Shown piece after piece: positions 1 through 8,014 of a DNA stretch of 51,265 nucleotides (position 1 is the first letter of the stretch; the number at the start of each line of letters is the position of its first letter). The DNA comes from Hyphomicrobiaceae bacterium (GTDB lineage Bacteria; Pseudomonadota; Alphaproteobacteria; Rhizobiales; Devosiaceae), in the NCBI GenBank assembly GCA_020638065.1, contig JACKJG010000018.1, forward strand, positions 1 through 51,265, in the 5' to 3' direction. Under the pieces are notes generated by a model that saw nothing but the letters and a program-made list of their open reading frames with translations, was not told where the DNA came from and did not search any database. The position numbers and the translations under genes were made by a program.

Positions 1-983
1 CGTCCGGCTGCGGAAAATCAACATTGCTGCGCATGATCGCCGGTCTCGAAGAGATCACGCAAGGCGACATCGTCATTGGCGGCCGCAACGTCAATCGCAT
101 TGAACCGCGCGACCGTGGCGTGGCCATGGTTTTCCAGAATTATGCGCTTTATCCCCACATGAGCGTTGCCGACAACATCGGCTTTGGCCTCCGCCTTGCC
201 CGCACCCCCAAAGCCGAACGCGACAAGGCCGTGCGCGCGGTGGCCCGCACATTGCAACTGGAGTCGCTCCTTGAACGGAAACCTGGCCAATTGTCAGGCG
301 GCCAGCGCCAGCGGGTCGCGATTGGTCGCGCCATCATTCGCAAGCCTGAAGTGTTCCTCTTTGATGAGCCGCTTTCAAACCTCGATGCGGCCCTGCGGAT
401 GGACATGCGCACCGAACTTGCCCAGTTGCATAACACTCTGGGGGCGACAATGATCTATGTCACCCACGATCAGGTCGAAGCCATGACTTTGGCCGACAAG
501 ATCGTGGTACTCGATCAGGGCGTGATCCAGCAGATCGGTACGCCGCTGGAACTGTACAACCGCCCCGCAAATCGTTTCGTTGCTGGATTTATCGGGTCAC
601 CAAAAATGAATTTTCTGGAGGTCTCAGCTGTGGCCTCGGAGACGAACGGAACCAGGTTCACTGGTCCACATGTGGACGTTACATTGGCGCTACGGCCTGA
701 TGTGAAGAGCGACGTGCGTGCGTTGACGACGATTGGAATTCGGCCGCACGCGCTCAAGATCGAAGACACTGGCCCGATCCGTGGACAGGTGGATCTGATC
801 GAACGTCTAGGTCACGAAACGATGATTGGCGTCAAGCTTTCGGGCAACGATCGCATTGTTGCTGCGCTGGACGGAAATGTGGATGTGAGCGTCGGAGAAA
901 CGATTGGTCTGGCCGCTGCGGACCCGAGCAACTTTCACCTCTTTGACATCAGCGGTAACCTGATAAACCACGCGCCCATATAA
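1..983 (+). CDS. ABC transporter ATP-binding protein, sugar (CUT1/UgpC-MalK) type, 5' end missing
   Basis: This is the ATPase subunit of an importer, probably for a sugar or polyol. The reading frame is already open at the window edge: codons from base 3 read SGCGKSTL, the end of the Walker A loop, so roughly the first 40 residues lie outside. In the visible part come the Q-loop (VFQNYALYPHM), the signature LSGGQRQR, Walker B FLFDEP with the D-loop SNLDA, and the switch histidine in YVTHDQ. The C-terminal 120 residues fit the TOBE/regulatory domain of the MalK/UgpC group. The stop is TAA at 981-983. The solute-binding protein remnant and DapA-like gene downstream, on the other strand, may belong to the same former catabolic locus. 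The substrate cannot be read from the sequence. Confidence 0.93.
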   Translation, partial: SGCGKSTLLRMIAGLEEITQGDIVIGGRNVNRIEPRDRGVAMVFQNYALYPHMSVADNIGFGLRLARTPKAERDKAVRAVARTLQLESLLERKPGQLSGGQRQRVAIGRAIIRKPEVFLFDEPLSNLDAALRMDMRTELAQLHNTLGATMIYVTHDQVEAMTLADKIVVLDQGVIQQIGTPLELYNRPANRFVAGFIGSPKMNFLEVSAVASETNGTRFTGPHVDVTLALRPDVKSDVRALTTIGIRPHALKIEDTGPIRGQVDLIERLGHETMIGVKLSGNDRIVAALDGNVDVSVGETIGLAAADPSNFHLFDISGNLINHAPI

Positions 984-991
984 GCTGGAGT

Positions 992-1020
992 GAGTGGGGT
1001 TCCTTTGACTGTACCCACTC
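992..1020 (+). terminator. Inverted repeat after the ABC gene, possible weak terminator
   Basis: GAGTGGG (992-998) and CCCACTC (1014-1020) form a perfect 7-bp stem just after the ABC ATPase stop codon. No T-run follows, so termination is uncertain. Confidence 0.3.
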
Positions 1021-1120
1021 GTGCCGGGCTACCCCAAAGCGACCTGCCAGTTTGTCAAAAAACCGGTGCTGTCAGATGAAACAAGCTCGCAGCCGTTCCA
1101 CCCATAAATGGGGTGAGCGC

Positions 1121-1164
1121 ATGATCACCCAAAGCCCGTTCCGGTATTGCAAGACCTCGCCGCC
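1121..1164 (+). pseudogene. Possible IS6-family transposase N-terminal remnant
   Basis: A short frame starting at ATG 1121 reads MITQSPFRYCKTSP, which resembles the N-terminus of alphaproteobacterial IS6-family transposases (SPFRYFKTSP type). The similarity stops after about 14 codons, where the 3' end of the DapA-like gene follows. It is too short for certainty. The rest of the 984-1174 gap shows no other gene. Confidence 0.35.
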
Positions 1165-1174
1165 GTACAAGCTC

Positions 1175-2128
1175 TCATGTGAACAATTCGGGCAGCTCAT
1201 TTCGCGCGGCTTCGGCTATCGCCTGAACATCGCTGGCGTCGGCTCCTGAGTAAGGCCACAGAAGGCGCGAAGTCACGGGCCCCCAGCCGCCCGCTGCGGC
1301 CATGAGCTTGTCGAGCGCCGCATCGGAAAGGCCTTTGGCCTGCGCCAGCGGGACAAGATGGGTTTTGAGGAAGGCGAGAAACCGCGCCTCCAGATCTTCC
1401 GCTGCATCCCGGTCGGTCTCGATCATATCCCAATAGCGCACGGCACCGTCCGGGGAGAGACAGGCGACATTCGAATAGGCGCCGTCCGCGCCGCGCGGGC
1501 GACCGTGGGCGACAGTGTGACCCGCGACGAAGACCGAAAAATCGGGGAGCAATGCCCGCCGTTCGGCGTACCAGGCGTCATCGCCGCCTTTTACCTTGAT
1601 GCCGACCATATTCGGCGCAACCGCGCGGAGAGCGGCAACTTCGCTCAGCGATAGCTGACGCTTGGCATGGGGCGGGTTGTAAAGGATCAGCGGAACCTCG
1701 CCTGCGGCTTCCTGCATGCCCGCCATGAAGCGTGTGTTCTCAATGGACGACGGCGGCCACCAGTCGGGCAGGGTGACCTGCACGCCTGTCGGTGCAAAGG
1801 ACTGGGCGCGCAGGAGCCGGTCGCGTGCGATCCGGGGATTGGAATTGCTGACACCGATCTGGAAGGGCTTGCCTGACTTCTGCGCGCGAGCCGCCACCAG
1901 TTCGGTGATCTGATCGAACTCGGCCTCGGTCTGGTTGAAAAACTCGGCGGCGGTGCCGTTGGTATAGATGCCGGCTACCGACGAGGCGCACATGATGTCG
2001 ACCTCTTCGGCCAGCGCGCCGAAATCGATCTCACCGTTTGGATTGATCGGGAGCATGACGGCGCCCCAAATACCTTTGGGGCGCCAGGTCTTCGACCGGG
2101 GATCTGTGGGGCGGGAAGGGTCCGTCAT
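1175..2128 (-). CDS. Dihydrodipicolinate synthase/N-acetylneuraminate lyase (DapA/NanA) family protein
   Basis: A 317-residue class I aldolase-like TIM-barrel enzyme. The Schiff-base lysine is probably Lys178 in GIKVKGG, and the catalytic tyrosine Tyr150 in LILYNPP. The family's GTxGE loop appears as TNGTAAEF at about residues 57-63. These enzymes split or form 2-keto acids with pyruvate-type chemistry; the substrate is not predictable here. Length and domain cover the family norm, so the gene looks intact. Its ATG lies one base after the stop codon of an upstream solute-binding protein remnant on the same strand, which suggests it was once in a sugar or sugar-acid uptake operon. It is more likely catabolic than the housekeeping DapA, given that context. 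Confidence 0.88.
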   Translation of the reverse strand: MTDPSRPTDPRSKTWRPKGIWGAVMLPINPNGEIDFGALAEEVDIMCASSVAGIYTNGTAAEFFNQTEAEFDQITELVAARAQKSGKPFQIGVSNSNPRIARDRLLRAQSFAPTGVQVTLPDWWPPSSIENTRFMAGMQEAAGEVPLILYNPPHAKRQLSLSEVAALRAVAPNMVGIKVKGGDDAWYAERRALLPDFSVFVAGHTVAHGRPRGADGAYSNVACLSPDGAVRYWDMIETDRDAAEDLEARFLAFLKTHLVPLAQAKGLSDAALDKLMAAAGGWGPVTSRLLWPYSGADASDVQAIAEAARNELPELFT

Positions 2129-2129
2129 C

Positions 2130-2240
2130 TCAGATCTTGTTCTCCTTGATCAGGTCGGCCTCAAGCTTGGCCTTGTAGGCTGCCTTGGCCTCTTCATCCA
2201 CCCGGGCACTTTCGCCCTGATAGACAAAGCCCGCCATCCA
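2130..2240 (-). pseudogene. C-terminal remnant of a solute-binding protein, cut by the recombinase module
   Basis: On the minus strand an open frame ends at a TGA at 2130-2132, directly before the DapA-like ATG. Its last residues (WMAGFVYQGESARVDEEAK, then KAKLEADLIKENKI at the end) resemble the charged C-terminal helix of extracellular solute-binding proteins. Reading upstream, the frame meets a stop about 12 bp before the first base shared with recombinase module B (about 2252). The bulk of the gene is therefore missing, and the break coincides with the module edge. The family assignment is moderate; the truncation is clear. Confidence 0.5.
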
Positions 2241-2251
2241 CCTTTGCTCAC

Positions 2252-2266
2252 TTCCCTAATCCACGG
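2252..2266. other. Putative outer end of recombinase module A (TTCCCTAATCCACGG)
   Basis: This 15-bp sequence matches TTCCCTGTTCCACGG at 37594-37608 in 13 positions. In both places it is the outermost sequence shared by the two recombinase modules; left of it the two loci differ. It contains TTCCCT, the inverted form of the CAGGGAA motif repeated further inside. I infer it marks the end of the mobile unit or its attachment core. Confidence 0.4.
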
Positions 2267-2400
2267 CTGGTGTTTTTAAAGCGCCGGTGCACGGGCGTTT
2301 TGCGACTTGGCACGTTTGCTGAGACGTTCGTTAGTGTCTGATCGAGGGCGATTTTGGCGCTTTGTCTCAGAGAGCGATTTGCGATGACCCGGATAGCGTT

Positions 2401-2559
2401 TTCCCTGCTAACAGGGAAAGAACAGGGAACATTTTCGTTTTTTGAGCGGGTCGGAAGTTGGCTCAACCGCGATTACGCAGTTGAATCAATTGCTTGGCGC
2501 GCATTGTGTTGGTTTGTGCTGTTTTTGAGCAGGGAAGTAACAGGGAAAAGAACTGGGAA
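2401..2559. repeat. CAGGGAA repeat array downstream of recombinase A
   Basis: TTCCCTG (2401-2407) and CAGGGAA (2412-2418) form a perfect 7-bp palindrome around CTAA. Another CAGGGAA follows at 2423. A second cluster has CAGGGAA at 2530 and 2541 and CTGGGAA at 2553. Centre-to-centre spacing is 11 or 12 bp, about one helical turn. The same arrangement is present behind recombinase B (37744-37902). The position and phasing fit recombinase or accessory-factor binding sites. Confidence 0.6.
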
Positions 2560-2575
2560 AGCTGGTTTTTTGGAC

Positions 2576-4255
2576 CTAGCTAAACCGGTTTTCCTGCTCG
2601 AACCAGTCGAGCGGTATGTCTGACTTCAGAAGGTGATGAACGGTGAGTTCTGGAGACTGGGTACCTTCCAGAATCTGTTGCTGGATCCTGGGTGAGAGGA
2701 AAGCCAGTTCAACCCGCTTGCGGACATAGTCTTCGTAGTGGCCGCATTCGCTGGATATTTCATAGAGCGGCTTTCCCTGCTTTATCTGATCAAGCCAGTG
2801 ATGCGCCTGGGCGAGGACCGCGATGAGCTTTGTGTCGGGTTCAGACTGCCGGGTGCCTGAGGTGATTTTTGTTTCCACGCCGCGCTTTCGCGTTTGGAAA
2901 GGAGCGGTGAGGGTGAGGGCATCCGGATCAATCAGGTCTTGATGGATCGACAGGTATTCACCCAGCTTCGTTTGATCCAACTGGATCTCGATTGTCCCAG
3001 CTGAGATTGTACAGCGGGTGACGAGCTTTACGAAATGGTCAATTCCCTGTTCATCAGGGAGATTTTCAATCCTGTCTGCCGCTGCTGAAAGTCGGGCTGC
3101 TCCTGCTGCATCCGGCTCGCTCAGCAGTCGATGTGATTTGATGAGTGAGGTGATGTGGTTTGTGGCCAGATTGGTAATCTGCTGTTCTATGGGTTTGGCA
3201 GGTAATCGCCAGCCGGTGCCGTCGGTCTCGCTCTTTGGAAGTTTGATCAGGCGATGAGAGACATAGTAGCGATGGCGCTTGCCCTTGCGTGAGGCATGGC
3301 TTGGTGTCAGTCGATCTCCCGTCTCATCAAAGAGCTTGCCTGCCAGCGGTGAGATCTCCGAAGGTGATCGAGGATTGTCATTCGGTTTGCGCCTTGGCCT
3401 GGCTGCGCCGTCCTGCAGTTTGGTTTGAACACGGTCCCAAAGGTCTTGGTCGATGATCGGGTCATGTTGTCCGTCATAGGTGTTCTGCTTGTGCGGGATC
3501 TTGCCAATATAGGTTGGGTTCCTCAGAAGGTAATAGAGTTGCCCCCTGCTGAAGCTGTTGCCACCTCGGGTTCGTCCGGTGGAATAGGTCACTCGTTTTG
3601 ATCTGAGGTTCTCCTTGTCAGCATGTTGCTTTGCCAGATTGAGGCAGCCCAGTTCGTCATATAGGGTGAAGAGGCGGCGGACCGTTTCTGCTTCAGATGG
3701 ATTGATGACCAATCTTCTGGAGTTCGGACTTGGGTCCTTGTCATAGCCGAGCGGGAGATTGCCACCCATCCACATGCCCTTGGCTTTGGAGGCAGCTATC
3801 TTGTCTCTGATCCGCTCGGCTGTGACCTCCCGCTCAAACTGGGCAAAAGACAAAAGAACGTTGAGGGTCAATCGTCCCATTGAACTCGATGTGTTGAACG
3901 ATTGGGTGACCGAGACAAAGGAACATCCAACCGCATCGAACCGTTCAACCAGTTTGGCAAAGTCCGCCAAGGATCGGGTCAGACGATCAATCTTGTAAAC
4001 GACCACCATATCGATGCGGCCCGCATCGATATCAGATAGCAACCGCTGAAGTGATGGTCGCTCCAATGTCCCACCAGAGGTGCCACCATCATCATAGCGT
4101 TCATTGACCAGTTTCCAGCCTTCATGCTTCTGACTGGCAATGTAAGCAAAAGAGGCTTCGTACTGTGCATCAAGAGAGTTGAAGTCCTGATCCAGACCCT
4201 CGTCTGTACTCTTGCGCGTATAGATCGCACAACGGATGATCTTCCTCGTGCTCAT
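2576..4255 (-). CDS. Large serine recombinase (module A)
   Basis: A 559-residue site-specific recombinase. The resolvase domain fills about residues 7-155: catalytic serine Ser16 in YTRKSTDEG, the conserved DDGGTSGGTLERP loop, IDRLTRSL, and the long E helix around FEREVTAERIRDKI. It is followed by the Recombinase (PF07508-like) domain, including the typical GQLYYLLRNPTYIGKI stretch near residue 270. The usual zinc-ribbon cysteines are not seen; the region after the recombinase domain (DETGDRLTPSH) resembles a cysteine-free ribbon. It overlaps the DUF2924 gene by 4 bp (ATGA type), so the module is one operon with DUF3489-DUF2924-recombinase order. It acts in integration or excision of a mobile element. 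A close paralogue of equal length lies at 37918-39597. Confidence 0.95.
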   Translation of the reverse strand: MSTRKIIRCAIYTRKSTDEGLDQDFNSLDAQYEASFAYIASQKHEGWKLVNERYDDGGTSGGTLERPSLQRLLSDIDAGRIDMVVVYKIDRLTRSLADFAKLVERFDAVGCSFVSVTQSFNTSSSMGRLTLNVLLSFAQFEREVTAERIRDKIAASKAKGMWMGGNLPLGYDKDPSPNSRRLVINPSEAETVRRLFTLYDELGCLNLAKQHADKENLRSKRVTYSTGRTRGGNSFSRGQLYYLLRNPTYIGKIPHKQNTYDGQHDPIIDQDLWDRVQTKLQDGAARPRRKPNDNPRSPSEISPLAGKLFDETGDRLTPSHASRKGKRHRYYVSHRLIKLPKSETDGTGWRLPAKPIEQQITNLATNHITSLIKSHRLLSEPDAAGAARLSAAADRIENLPDEQGIDHFVKLVTRCTISAGTIEIQLDQTKLGEYLSIHQDLIDPDALTLTAPFQTRKRGVETKITSGTRQSEPDTKLIAVLAQAHHWLDQIKQGKPLYEISSECGHYEDYVRKRVELAFLSPRIQQQILEGTQSPELTVHHLLKSDIPLDWFEQENRFS

Positions 4256-4656
4256 GATCCCAATCCAAAGAACCGGGGTCCGGACCAGTGGGCACCAGTG
4301 ATCTCACGGGCGACTGCAGACAGGGATCGATATTTTGCTCCCTTCCACATCACCCCATCCTCGACCACATCGACAACATGGCTGACCCCGTTCCATTCGC
4401 GAATGAGACGGGCACCGGGTTCCAGCCGGCTACGAACTGACGGGACAACCTTCTTACCTTCGCGCACGGCAGCAAGCTGTCGCTTCAAAGACGCGTTTAG
4501 ACCTCCATGCAAACGAGACTGAATCTCAAACGCGAGCATCAATCGCAGCAGCCGATGTGAGATACGATGGGCAGGGGATGTTTCAAACATCCCCTCCCAG
4601 ACCTGAACCAGTTCCGCCCGGCTCATTGTTTCGATCTCATCAAGACCGACCGTCAT
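4252..4656 (-). CDS. DUF2924 domain-containing protein (module A)
   Basis: A 134-residue basic protein matching the DUF2924 family that commonly sits beside large serine recombinases in alphaproteobacteria. The visible core includes LEPGARLIREWNGVSHVV and the end ITGAHWSGPRFFGL, both nearly identical to the module B copy (39594-39998). The biochemical role is unknown; constant linkage and translational coupling (4-bp overlaps on both sides) suggest a recombination accessory or directionality factor. Confidence 0.88.
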   Translation of the reverse strand: MTVGLDEIETMSRAELVQVWEGMFETSPAHRISHRLLRLMLAFEIQSRLHGGLNASLKRQLAAVREGKKVVPSVRSRLEPGARLIREWNGVSHVVDVVEDGVMWKGAKYRSLSAVAREITGAHWSGPRFFGLGS

Positions 4657-5270
4657 GCCGATGCCTCGGAAGGTTTAGCGGCCGCAGTGTAGGGTTCGCC
4701 TTTGACGGCAGATATTGTTGAGGCGGCAGGAGATCCGTTTTTCGGCGACTTGGTGGAGGTCTTCTCCTCTGCGGGTTTGGTGGATGACTTGGAGCCAGTG
4801 ATGGATTGACCGTCGGAAGCAGTCGGTGCCGCGGTGATCGCATAGACAGATTTTCCATCAGTCCTGGTTCTACTGATAACATACCCCTTTTTCTTCAACC
4901 CGGTCATCGCAGCGCGAACCGAATGGCTTTGCCATCCGGAGACCGTGCACAGGTCCTCAATCGTTGCGCCGCCCTTCTTTCCAAGCGCGACAATCAGCAA
5001 AGAGTTCTTGCTGGGCGGGCGGGACTTGCTGTCCTCCTTGATACTGGGAGCATTCGATGTTGTGCGTGCGTGATCTTCCTTTTGCGAAGCTCTATTGGTC
5101 TTGTCGGCGGATCTTGTCCGGTTCCTTGAAGAGGTCGGTTTGGCAGCTTCTAATGCGGATTCCGTTCCCTTCACCGCAGTTGAGGGTGACCTTACTCCGT
5201 TCGGTGATGCTTGCCTTTTTGGCTTGCTTGCATTGGTTTTGGATTTTGCTTGTGCGGTTGCGTTCGACAT
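4653..5270 (-). CDS. DUF3489 domain-containing protein with long low-complexity N-terminus (module A)
   Basis: The C-terminal part holds the DUF3489 winged-helix-like core: GGATIEDLCTVSGWQSHSV and a following KKKGYVISRTRTDGKSVY segment. The core is the same as in the module B copy, but here it is preceded by about 85 residues rich in Lys, Ser, Thr and Ala, and followed by a similar tail, making 205 residues against 102 in module B. I chose ATG 5270 over 5303 because MSNATAQAKSK aligns with the module B start MSKAKTQATKPAK and an AAGGAGCG ribosome site lies just upstream. Likely a DNA-binding accessory of the recombinase; the function is not established. Confidence 0.82.
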   Translation of the reverse strand: MSNATAQAKSKTNASKPKRQASPNGVRSPSTAVKGTESALEAAKPTSSRNRTRSADKTNRASQKEDHARTTSNAPSIKEDSKSRPPSKNSLLIVALGKKGGATIEDLCTVSGWQSHSVRAAMTGLKKKGYVISRTRTDGKSVYAITAAPTASDGQSITGSKSSTKPAEEKTSTKSPKNGSPAASTISAVKGEPYTAAAKPSEASA

Positions 5271-5428
5271 GGGTCGCTCCTTGATCTGCAGCTTCGGCAC
5301 CATGCCGGTCTGCTACTGATCAAGGCCCGAAATCGATCCGGGCGCACCCACACCAATGCTTGCTGCGACGCTCAAGTCCAGTCGAATATGGATGGATAAA
5401 CTCGGTATTGGCATAACTGCTTTTGCCC

Positions 5429-6097
5429 TCAGCGGACCATTGCCAGCGGTTCGCAGATCGCTCCGTTCGCTATCCAGACGATATCACCAACGTTTTCGAC
5501 GACATCTCCATCTACGACGACACCATCCCCATCCCTACAGGCAGCTATTCTCCTCGAGGTTTCAGCGGAGTATGCCAAGAGCTGCGGCAGATAATCCGCG
5601 CGTTTATTCAAGTGAGGAAAGAATTCGAATGGAACCAGGTCCAGCGCGCCGCTATCACGAACGATCCTAGGGTCTTCGCCACTGAATATGGCGTCAAGAG
5701 CGACAGTCGGCGTCATCAGTATAGCGCCGGCGCTCGTCCCAATCAAAAGGCCACCATTCCTCGTCCACTCGGCTAGGGCTCCCAAGAGACCGTTAGCTCT
5801 TAGCAGATGCAGGAATGCCGTTGTGCCGCCGCCGGACAGATGGATTGCGTCACAATCCAGCAGAGTGGTTAGTCCGACCTTATCGAGAGGCCCCGACATG
5901 TCGACGAAGACTGACAGATCGAGATCCAGCTTGGAGTAGTAGTCCTGCCTTTCTCGGTAATACCGCCGATCTGGTTCTGGTCCTGAAGGGACGTACCCAA
6001 TGTGTTTTCCTCGCCCGGCCAAGAGGTCGAGCAGCCGTGCGTCAACTTTGTTATTCTCTGGAATAACCTGGTCGCTATACATCACCAGACTAACCAT
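5429..6097 (-). CDS. Peptidase S51 / cyanophycinase-like (dipeptidase E family) protein
   Basis: A 222-residue protein of the class I glutamine amidotransferase-like fold. The nucleophile elbow is GTSAGA with Ser122; the preceding strand-loop IHLSGGGTTAFL is characteristic of the S51 family, and His162 in FEFFPHLNKR is a plausible partner. Such enzymes cleave Asp-containing dipeptides or cyanophycin, but the specificity here is unknown. The frame is open a further 11 codons upstream of the ATG with no alternative start, so 6097 is preferred. It stands alone between recombinase module A and a DsbA-like remnant and may be cargo or flank of the element. Confidence 0.8.
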   Translation of the reverse strand: MVSLVMYSDQVIPENNKVDARLLDLLAGRGKHIGYVPSGPEPDRRYYRERQDYYSKLDLDLSVFVDMSGPLDKVGLTTLLDCDAIHLSGGGTTAFLHLLRANGLLGALAEWTRNGGLLIGTSAGAILMTPTVALDAIFSGEDPRIVRDSGALDLVPFEFFPHLNKRADYLPQLLAYSAETSRRIAACRDGDGVVVDGDVVENVGDIVWIANGAICEPLAMVR

Positions 6098-6183
6098 GCG
6101 TTGCCATCCTTCAAAGCATTTTTTGATAGCCTAGCCAGAAGCTGAATTTGCCGTGGGTCATGCTGCTTAGCAATAGCGACAAT

Positions 6184-6207
6184 ATCCGCATTTGGCCCAA
6201 AGCGGAC
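6184..6207. repeat. Short palindromic repeat (TCCGC...GCGGA type), copy 1
   Basis: The sequence around TCCGCATTTGGCCCAAAGCGG is a near match of 40447-40470. Both have TCCGC and GCGGA arms around a GGCCC centre. It sits 12 bp after the stop of the DsbA-like remnant, where the homology of that gene ends. Confidence 0.5.
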
Positions 6208-6218
6208 CGTAACGCCGT

Positions 6219-6385
6219 TCAGTTGAATCGAAGAGTCTTGGTTACGTCGATAGCTATTTCCGGATTTTCGAGGATCGCATCCAGCGCGAGCTGTTTGATG
6301 CGGTCATTGTCTTGACCATCCGCAAGGGAGGGGGAGGCGATAAGCGTGAAAAGGCAAGCGCAGCTGCCGCAAAGAAGTGAAGCAT
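6219..6385 (-). pseudogene. Truncated, frameshifted DsbA-like thioredoxin N-terminus
   Basis: ATG 6385 begins a signal-peptide-like stretch (MLHFFAAAALA). A one-base shift into the neighbouring frame continues it as CLFTLIASPSLADG and then DRIKQLALDAILENPEIA, which fits the short helical N-terminal region (LALDAILENPE) found before the thioredoxin domain in DsbA-family proteins. The frame ends at TGA 6219-6221, next to the short palindromic repeat, and no CXXC thioredoxin domain exists. It lies 5 bp after the cytochrome c gene of the copper operon, so it was probably the last gene of that operon before truncation. Confidence 0.5.
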
Positions 6386-6389
6386 GGTG

Positions 6390-6869
6390 TCACTCCGTGG
6401 CTGTATTGATTTGATCGTGGCGGGTACGAATTTCGTCAGGCCACTGCGCTTTGATGAAGGAAAGAACCGCGATGATTTGTTCGTCGCTCAGCACGTCCTC
6501 ATAGCCTGGCATTTTGGTTTTGTAGTCCGCGCCCGCAAACTTCTGGATGCCGTATTTGGTCAGATCAAACAGAAGCTGATCCTTATGATGCCAGGTGTGC
6601 CCGGTTTCGTCATGCGGCGGTGCCGGCAAATAGCCTTCGGCGTCGCGAGACTGCCAGTTATCTTCGCCCTCAAGTTGCGCGCCATGACAGGACGCGCAGG
6701 TCTCGATGTAGATTTGCTGGCCGCTGGCGACGATGCTGGCATCATTGGCCCGCAGCAGTCCCGATGCCAGCGAGTCGCTGGAGTTGCCAAGAAAATACCA
6801 ACTAGCGCCGATTGCGAATAAAGCCACGGCGGCAATCGCCGGGGCCTTTTTCCAGTCAAGGGAGCGCAT
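6390..6869 (-). CDS. Membrane-anchored c-type cytochrome (copper island)
   Basis: A 159-residue monohaem cytochrome. Residues 10-28 form an N-terminal membrane anchor or uncleaved signal; the haem site is CASCH at 58-62, and a likely axial methionine lies in KTKMPGYED. This places it in the periplasm as an electron carrier. The ATG is 2 bp from the stop of the L,D-transpeptidase gene, so it belongs to the long minus-strand copper operon. Its partner could be the multicopper oxidase or diheme cytochrome encoded upstream; this is inference from context. Confidence 0.9.
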   Translation of the reverse strand: MRSLDWKKAPAIAAVALFAIGASWYFLGNSSDSLASGLLRANDASIVASGQQIYIETCASCHGAQLEGEDNWQSRDAEGYLPAPPHDETGHTWHHKDQLLFDLTKYGIQKFAGADYKTKMPGYEDVLSDEQIIAVLSFIKAQWPDEIRTRHDQINTATE

Positions 6870-6871
6870 GA

Positions 6872-7531
6872 TCAGAGCACCACGATCGGGGATTTGTCGG
6901 GAACCCGGTTGTAAAGGTCGATGACGTCATGATGCAGGAGGCGCACGCAACCACTTGAGACAGCATGCCCGATCGACTCCGGCTGACTGGTTCCGTGCAG
7001 TCGATAGAGCGTGTCGCGACCATCCTGAAATATATACAGAGCGCGTGCACCAAGAGGGTTCTCAAGGCTTGGCGGCATGCCAAAACGCCATTCTTCGAGT
7101 TCAGGTTGCCGTTCGATCATCTCCGATGGGGGCGTCCAGGTGGGCCAAGCCCTTTTATGATTGATGATCGCGCGCCCGGACCAGGAAAAACCGTCCCGTC
7201 CGATGCCAACACCATACCGAATGGCCTTGCCTTCAGGCAGTGTGAGAAAAAGTACTCGCTGTGCCGTGTCAACGATAACGGTTCCGGGCGGTTCGTCGGT
7301 CCTGTAGTCACCAAATTTGCGTAGATAGATCGGATCGATTTTGCTCAAGTCGACCGCGGGTATTGGAAACTGCTCGTTGGGCAGCGGTCCATACATTTCA
7401 GCGTAGGCCTGAAGTTCAGCAAGGCGTTTTTCGTGAGAGTTGGCGAAGACGGGTGATGTGGCGATGCTCATAACAGCGGTACTGGCGCCAAGGCAAAATG
7501 CCCTTCTTGAGAGCGAAGAACTGGTGGTCAT
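6872..7531 (-). CDS. L,D-transpeptidase (YkuD domain), Tat-type signal
   Basis: 219 residues. The N-terminus (SRRAFCLG followed by a hydrophobic stretch ending SPVFA) is a probable twin-arginine signal peptide. The YkuD domain spans about residues 83-215, with the catalytic motif HGT at 179-181 and SSGCVRL with Cys195. Such enzymes cross-link peptidoglycan or attach proteins to it in the periplasm. Its place inside a copper operon is notable, since copper is known to inhibit L,D-transpeptidases in Escherichia coli; whether this copy is a copper-tolerant replacement is speculation. Confidence 0.92.
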   Translation of the reverse strand: MTTSSSLSRRAFCLGASTAVMSIATSPVFANSHEKRLAELQAYAEMYGPLPNEQFPIPAVDLSKIDPIYLRKFGDYRTDEPPGTVIVDTAQRVLFLTLPEGKAIRYGVGIGRDGFSWSGRAIINHKRAWPTWTPPSEMIERQPELEEWRFGMPPSLENPLGARALYIFQDGRDTLYRLHGTSQPESIGHAVSSGCVRLLHHDVIDLYNRVPDKSPIVVL

Positions 7532-7594
7532 TTTCTAGTTTCCAAGTCATTTCGATCCGGGCAGGCCGGATATGATGTTCAGGAGTTTGCGAAC

Positions 7595-7957
7595 TTATGT
7601 GACTTGGAAGGGCCTTGGAGGACCAAGCGGTGGTGCGCGTCCGGCGCCGACATATAATTCAAAGGAGGCTAATGCGTCGTCGCTGCGAACTGCCCGGTCG
7701 GGAAGCGTCTGCGTGGACACCAGTGGCGCAACATCGATTTGGCAGCGTTGGCCGCCGGTTTGTGAATTTGCCATGTGCATACAGCGGATATCGGCCGATG
7801 CAATCGCGTGCCGAGGTTCCTCCCAGCAATTGGCGAGTGAGGTTTGATGCTGCGTCGATGCAGCGTGCAATAATTTGCCAGCCAGCATTGAGGCATGCGC
7901 ATTCGAACCAGCAACAATGCTGATGCAAAACACGATACTGACGATCCATTTCACCAT
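7595..7957 (-). CDS. Small exported hypothetical protein in copper operon
   Basis: 120 residues with a clear Sec-type signal peptide (MVKWIVSIVFCISIVAGSNAHA). The mature part contains cysteines and histidines (ANCWEEPRH, IRCMHMANS) but no motif I recognise. It lies 57 bp after the multicopper oxidase gene and 63 bp before the L,D-transpeptidase gene, on the same strand, which supports it as a real operon member. A role in periplasmic metal handling is only suggested by context. Confidence 0.6.
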   Translation of the reverse strand: MVKWIVSIVFCISIVAGSNAHASMLAGKLLHAASTQHQTSLANCWEEPRHAIASADIRCMHMANSQTGGQRCQIDVAPLVSTQTLPDRAVRSDDALASFELYVGAGRAPPLGPPRPFQVT

Positions 7958-8014
7958 GTTTGAAATCTACCAGAATTGCCGGCGGAATCCTTCTCTTTGT
8001 TTTTCACAATTGCG

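Noticed and set aside
2401..2559. CAGGGAA repeats as a CRISPR array
   Set aside because: Units are 7 bp with 4-5 bp gaps; no spacers of CRISPR size and no cas genes.
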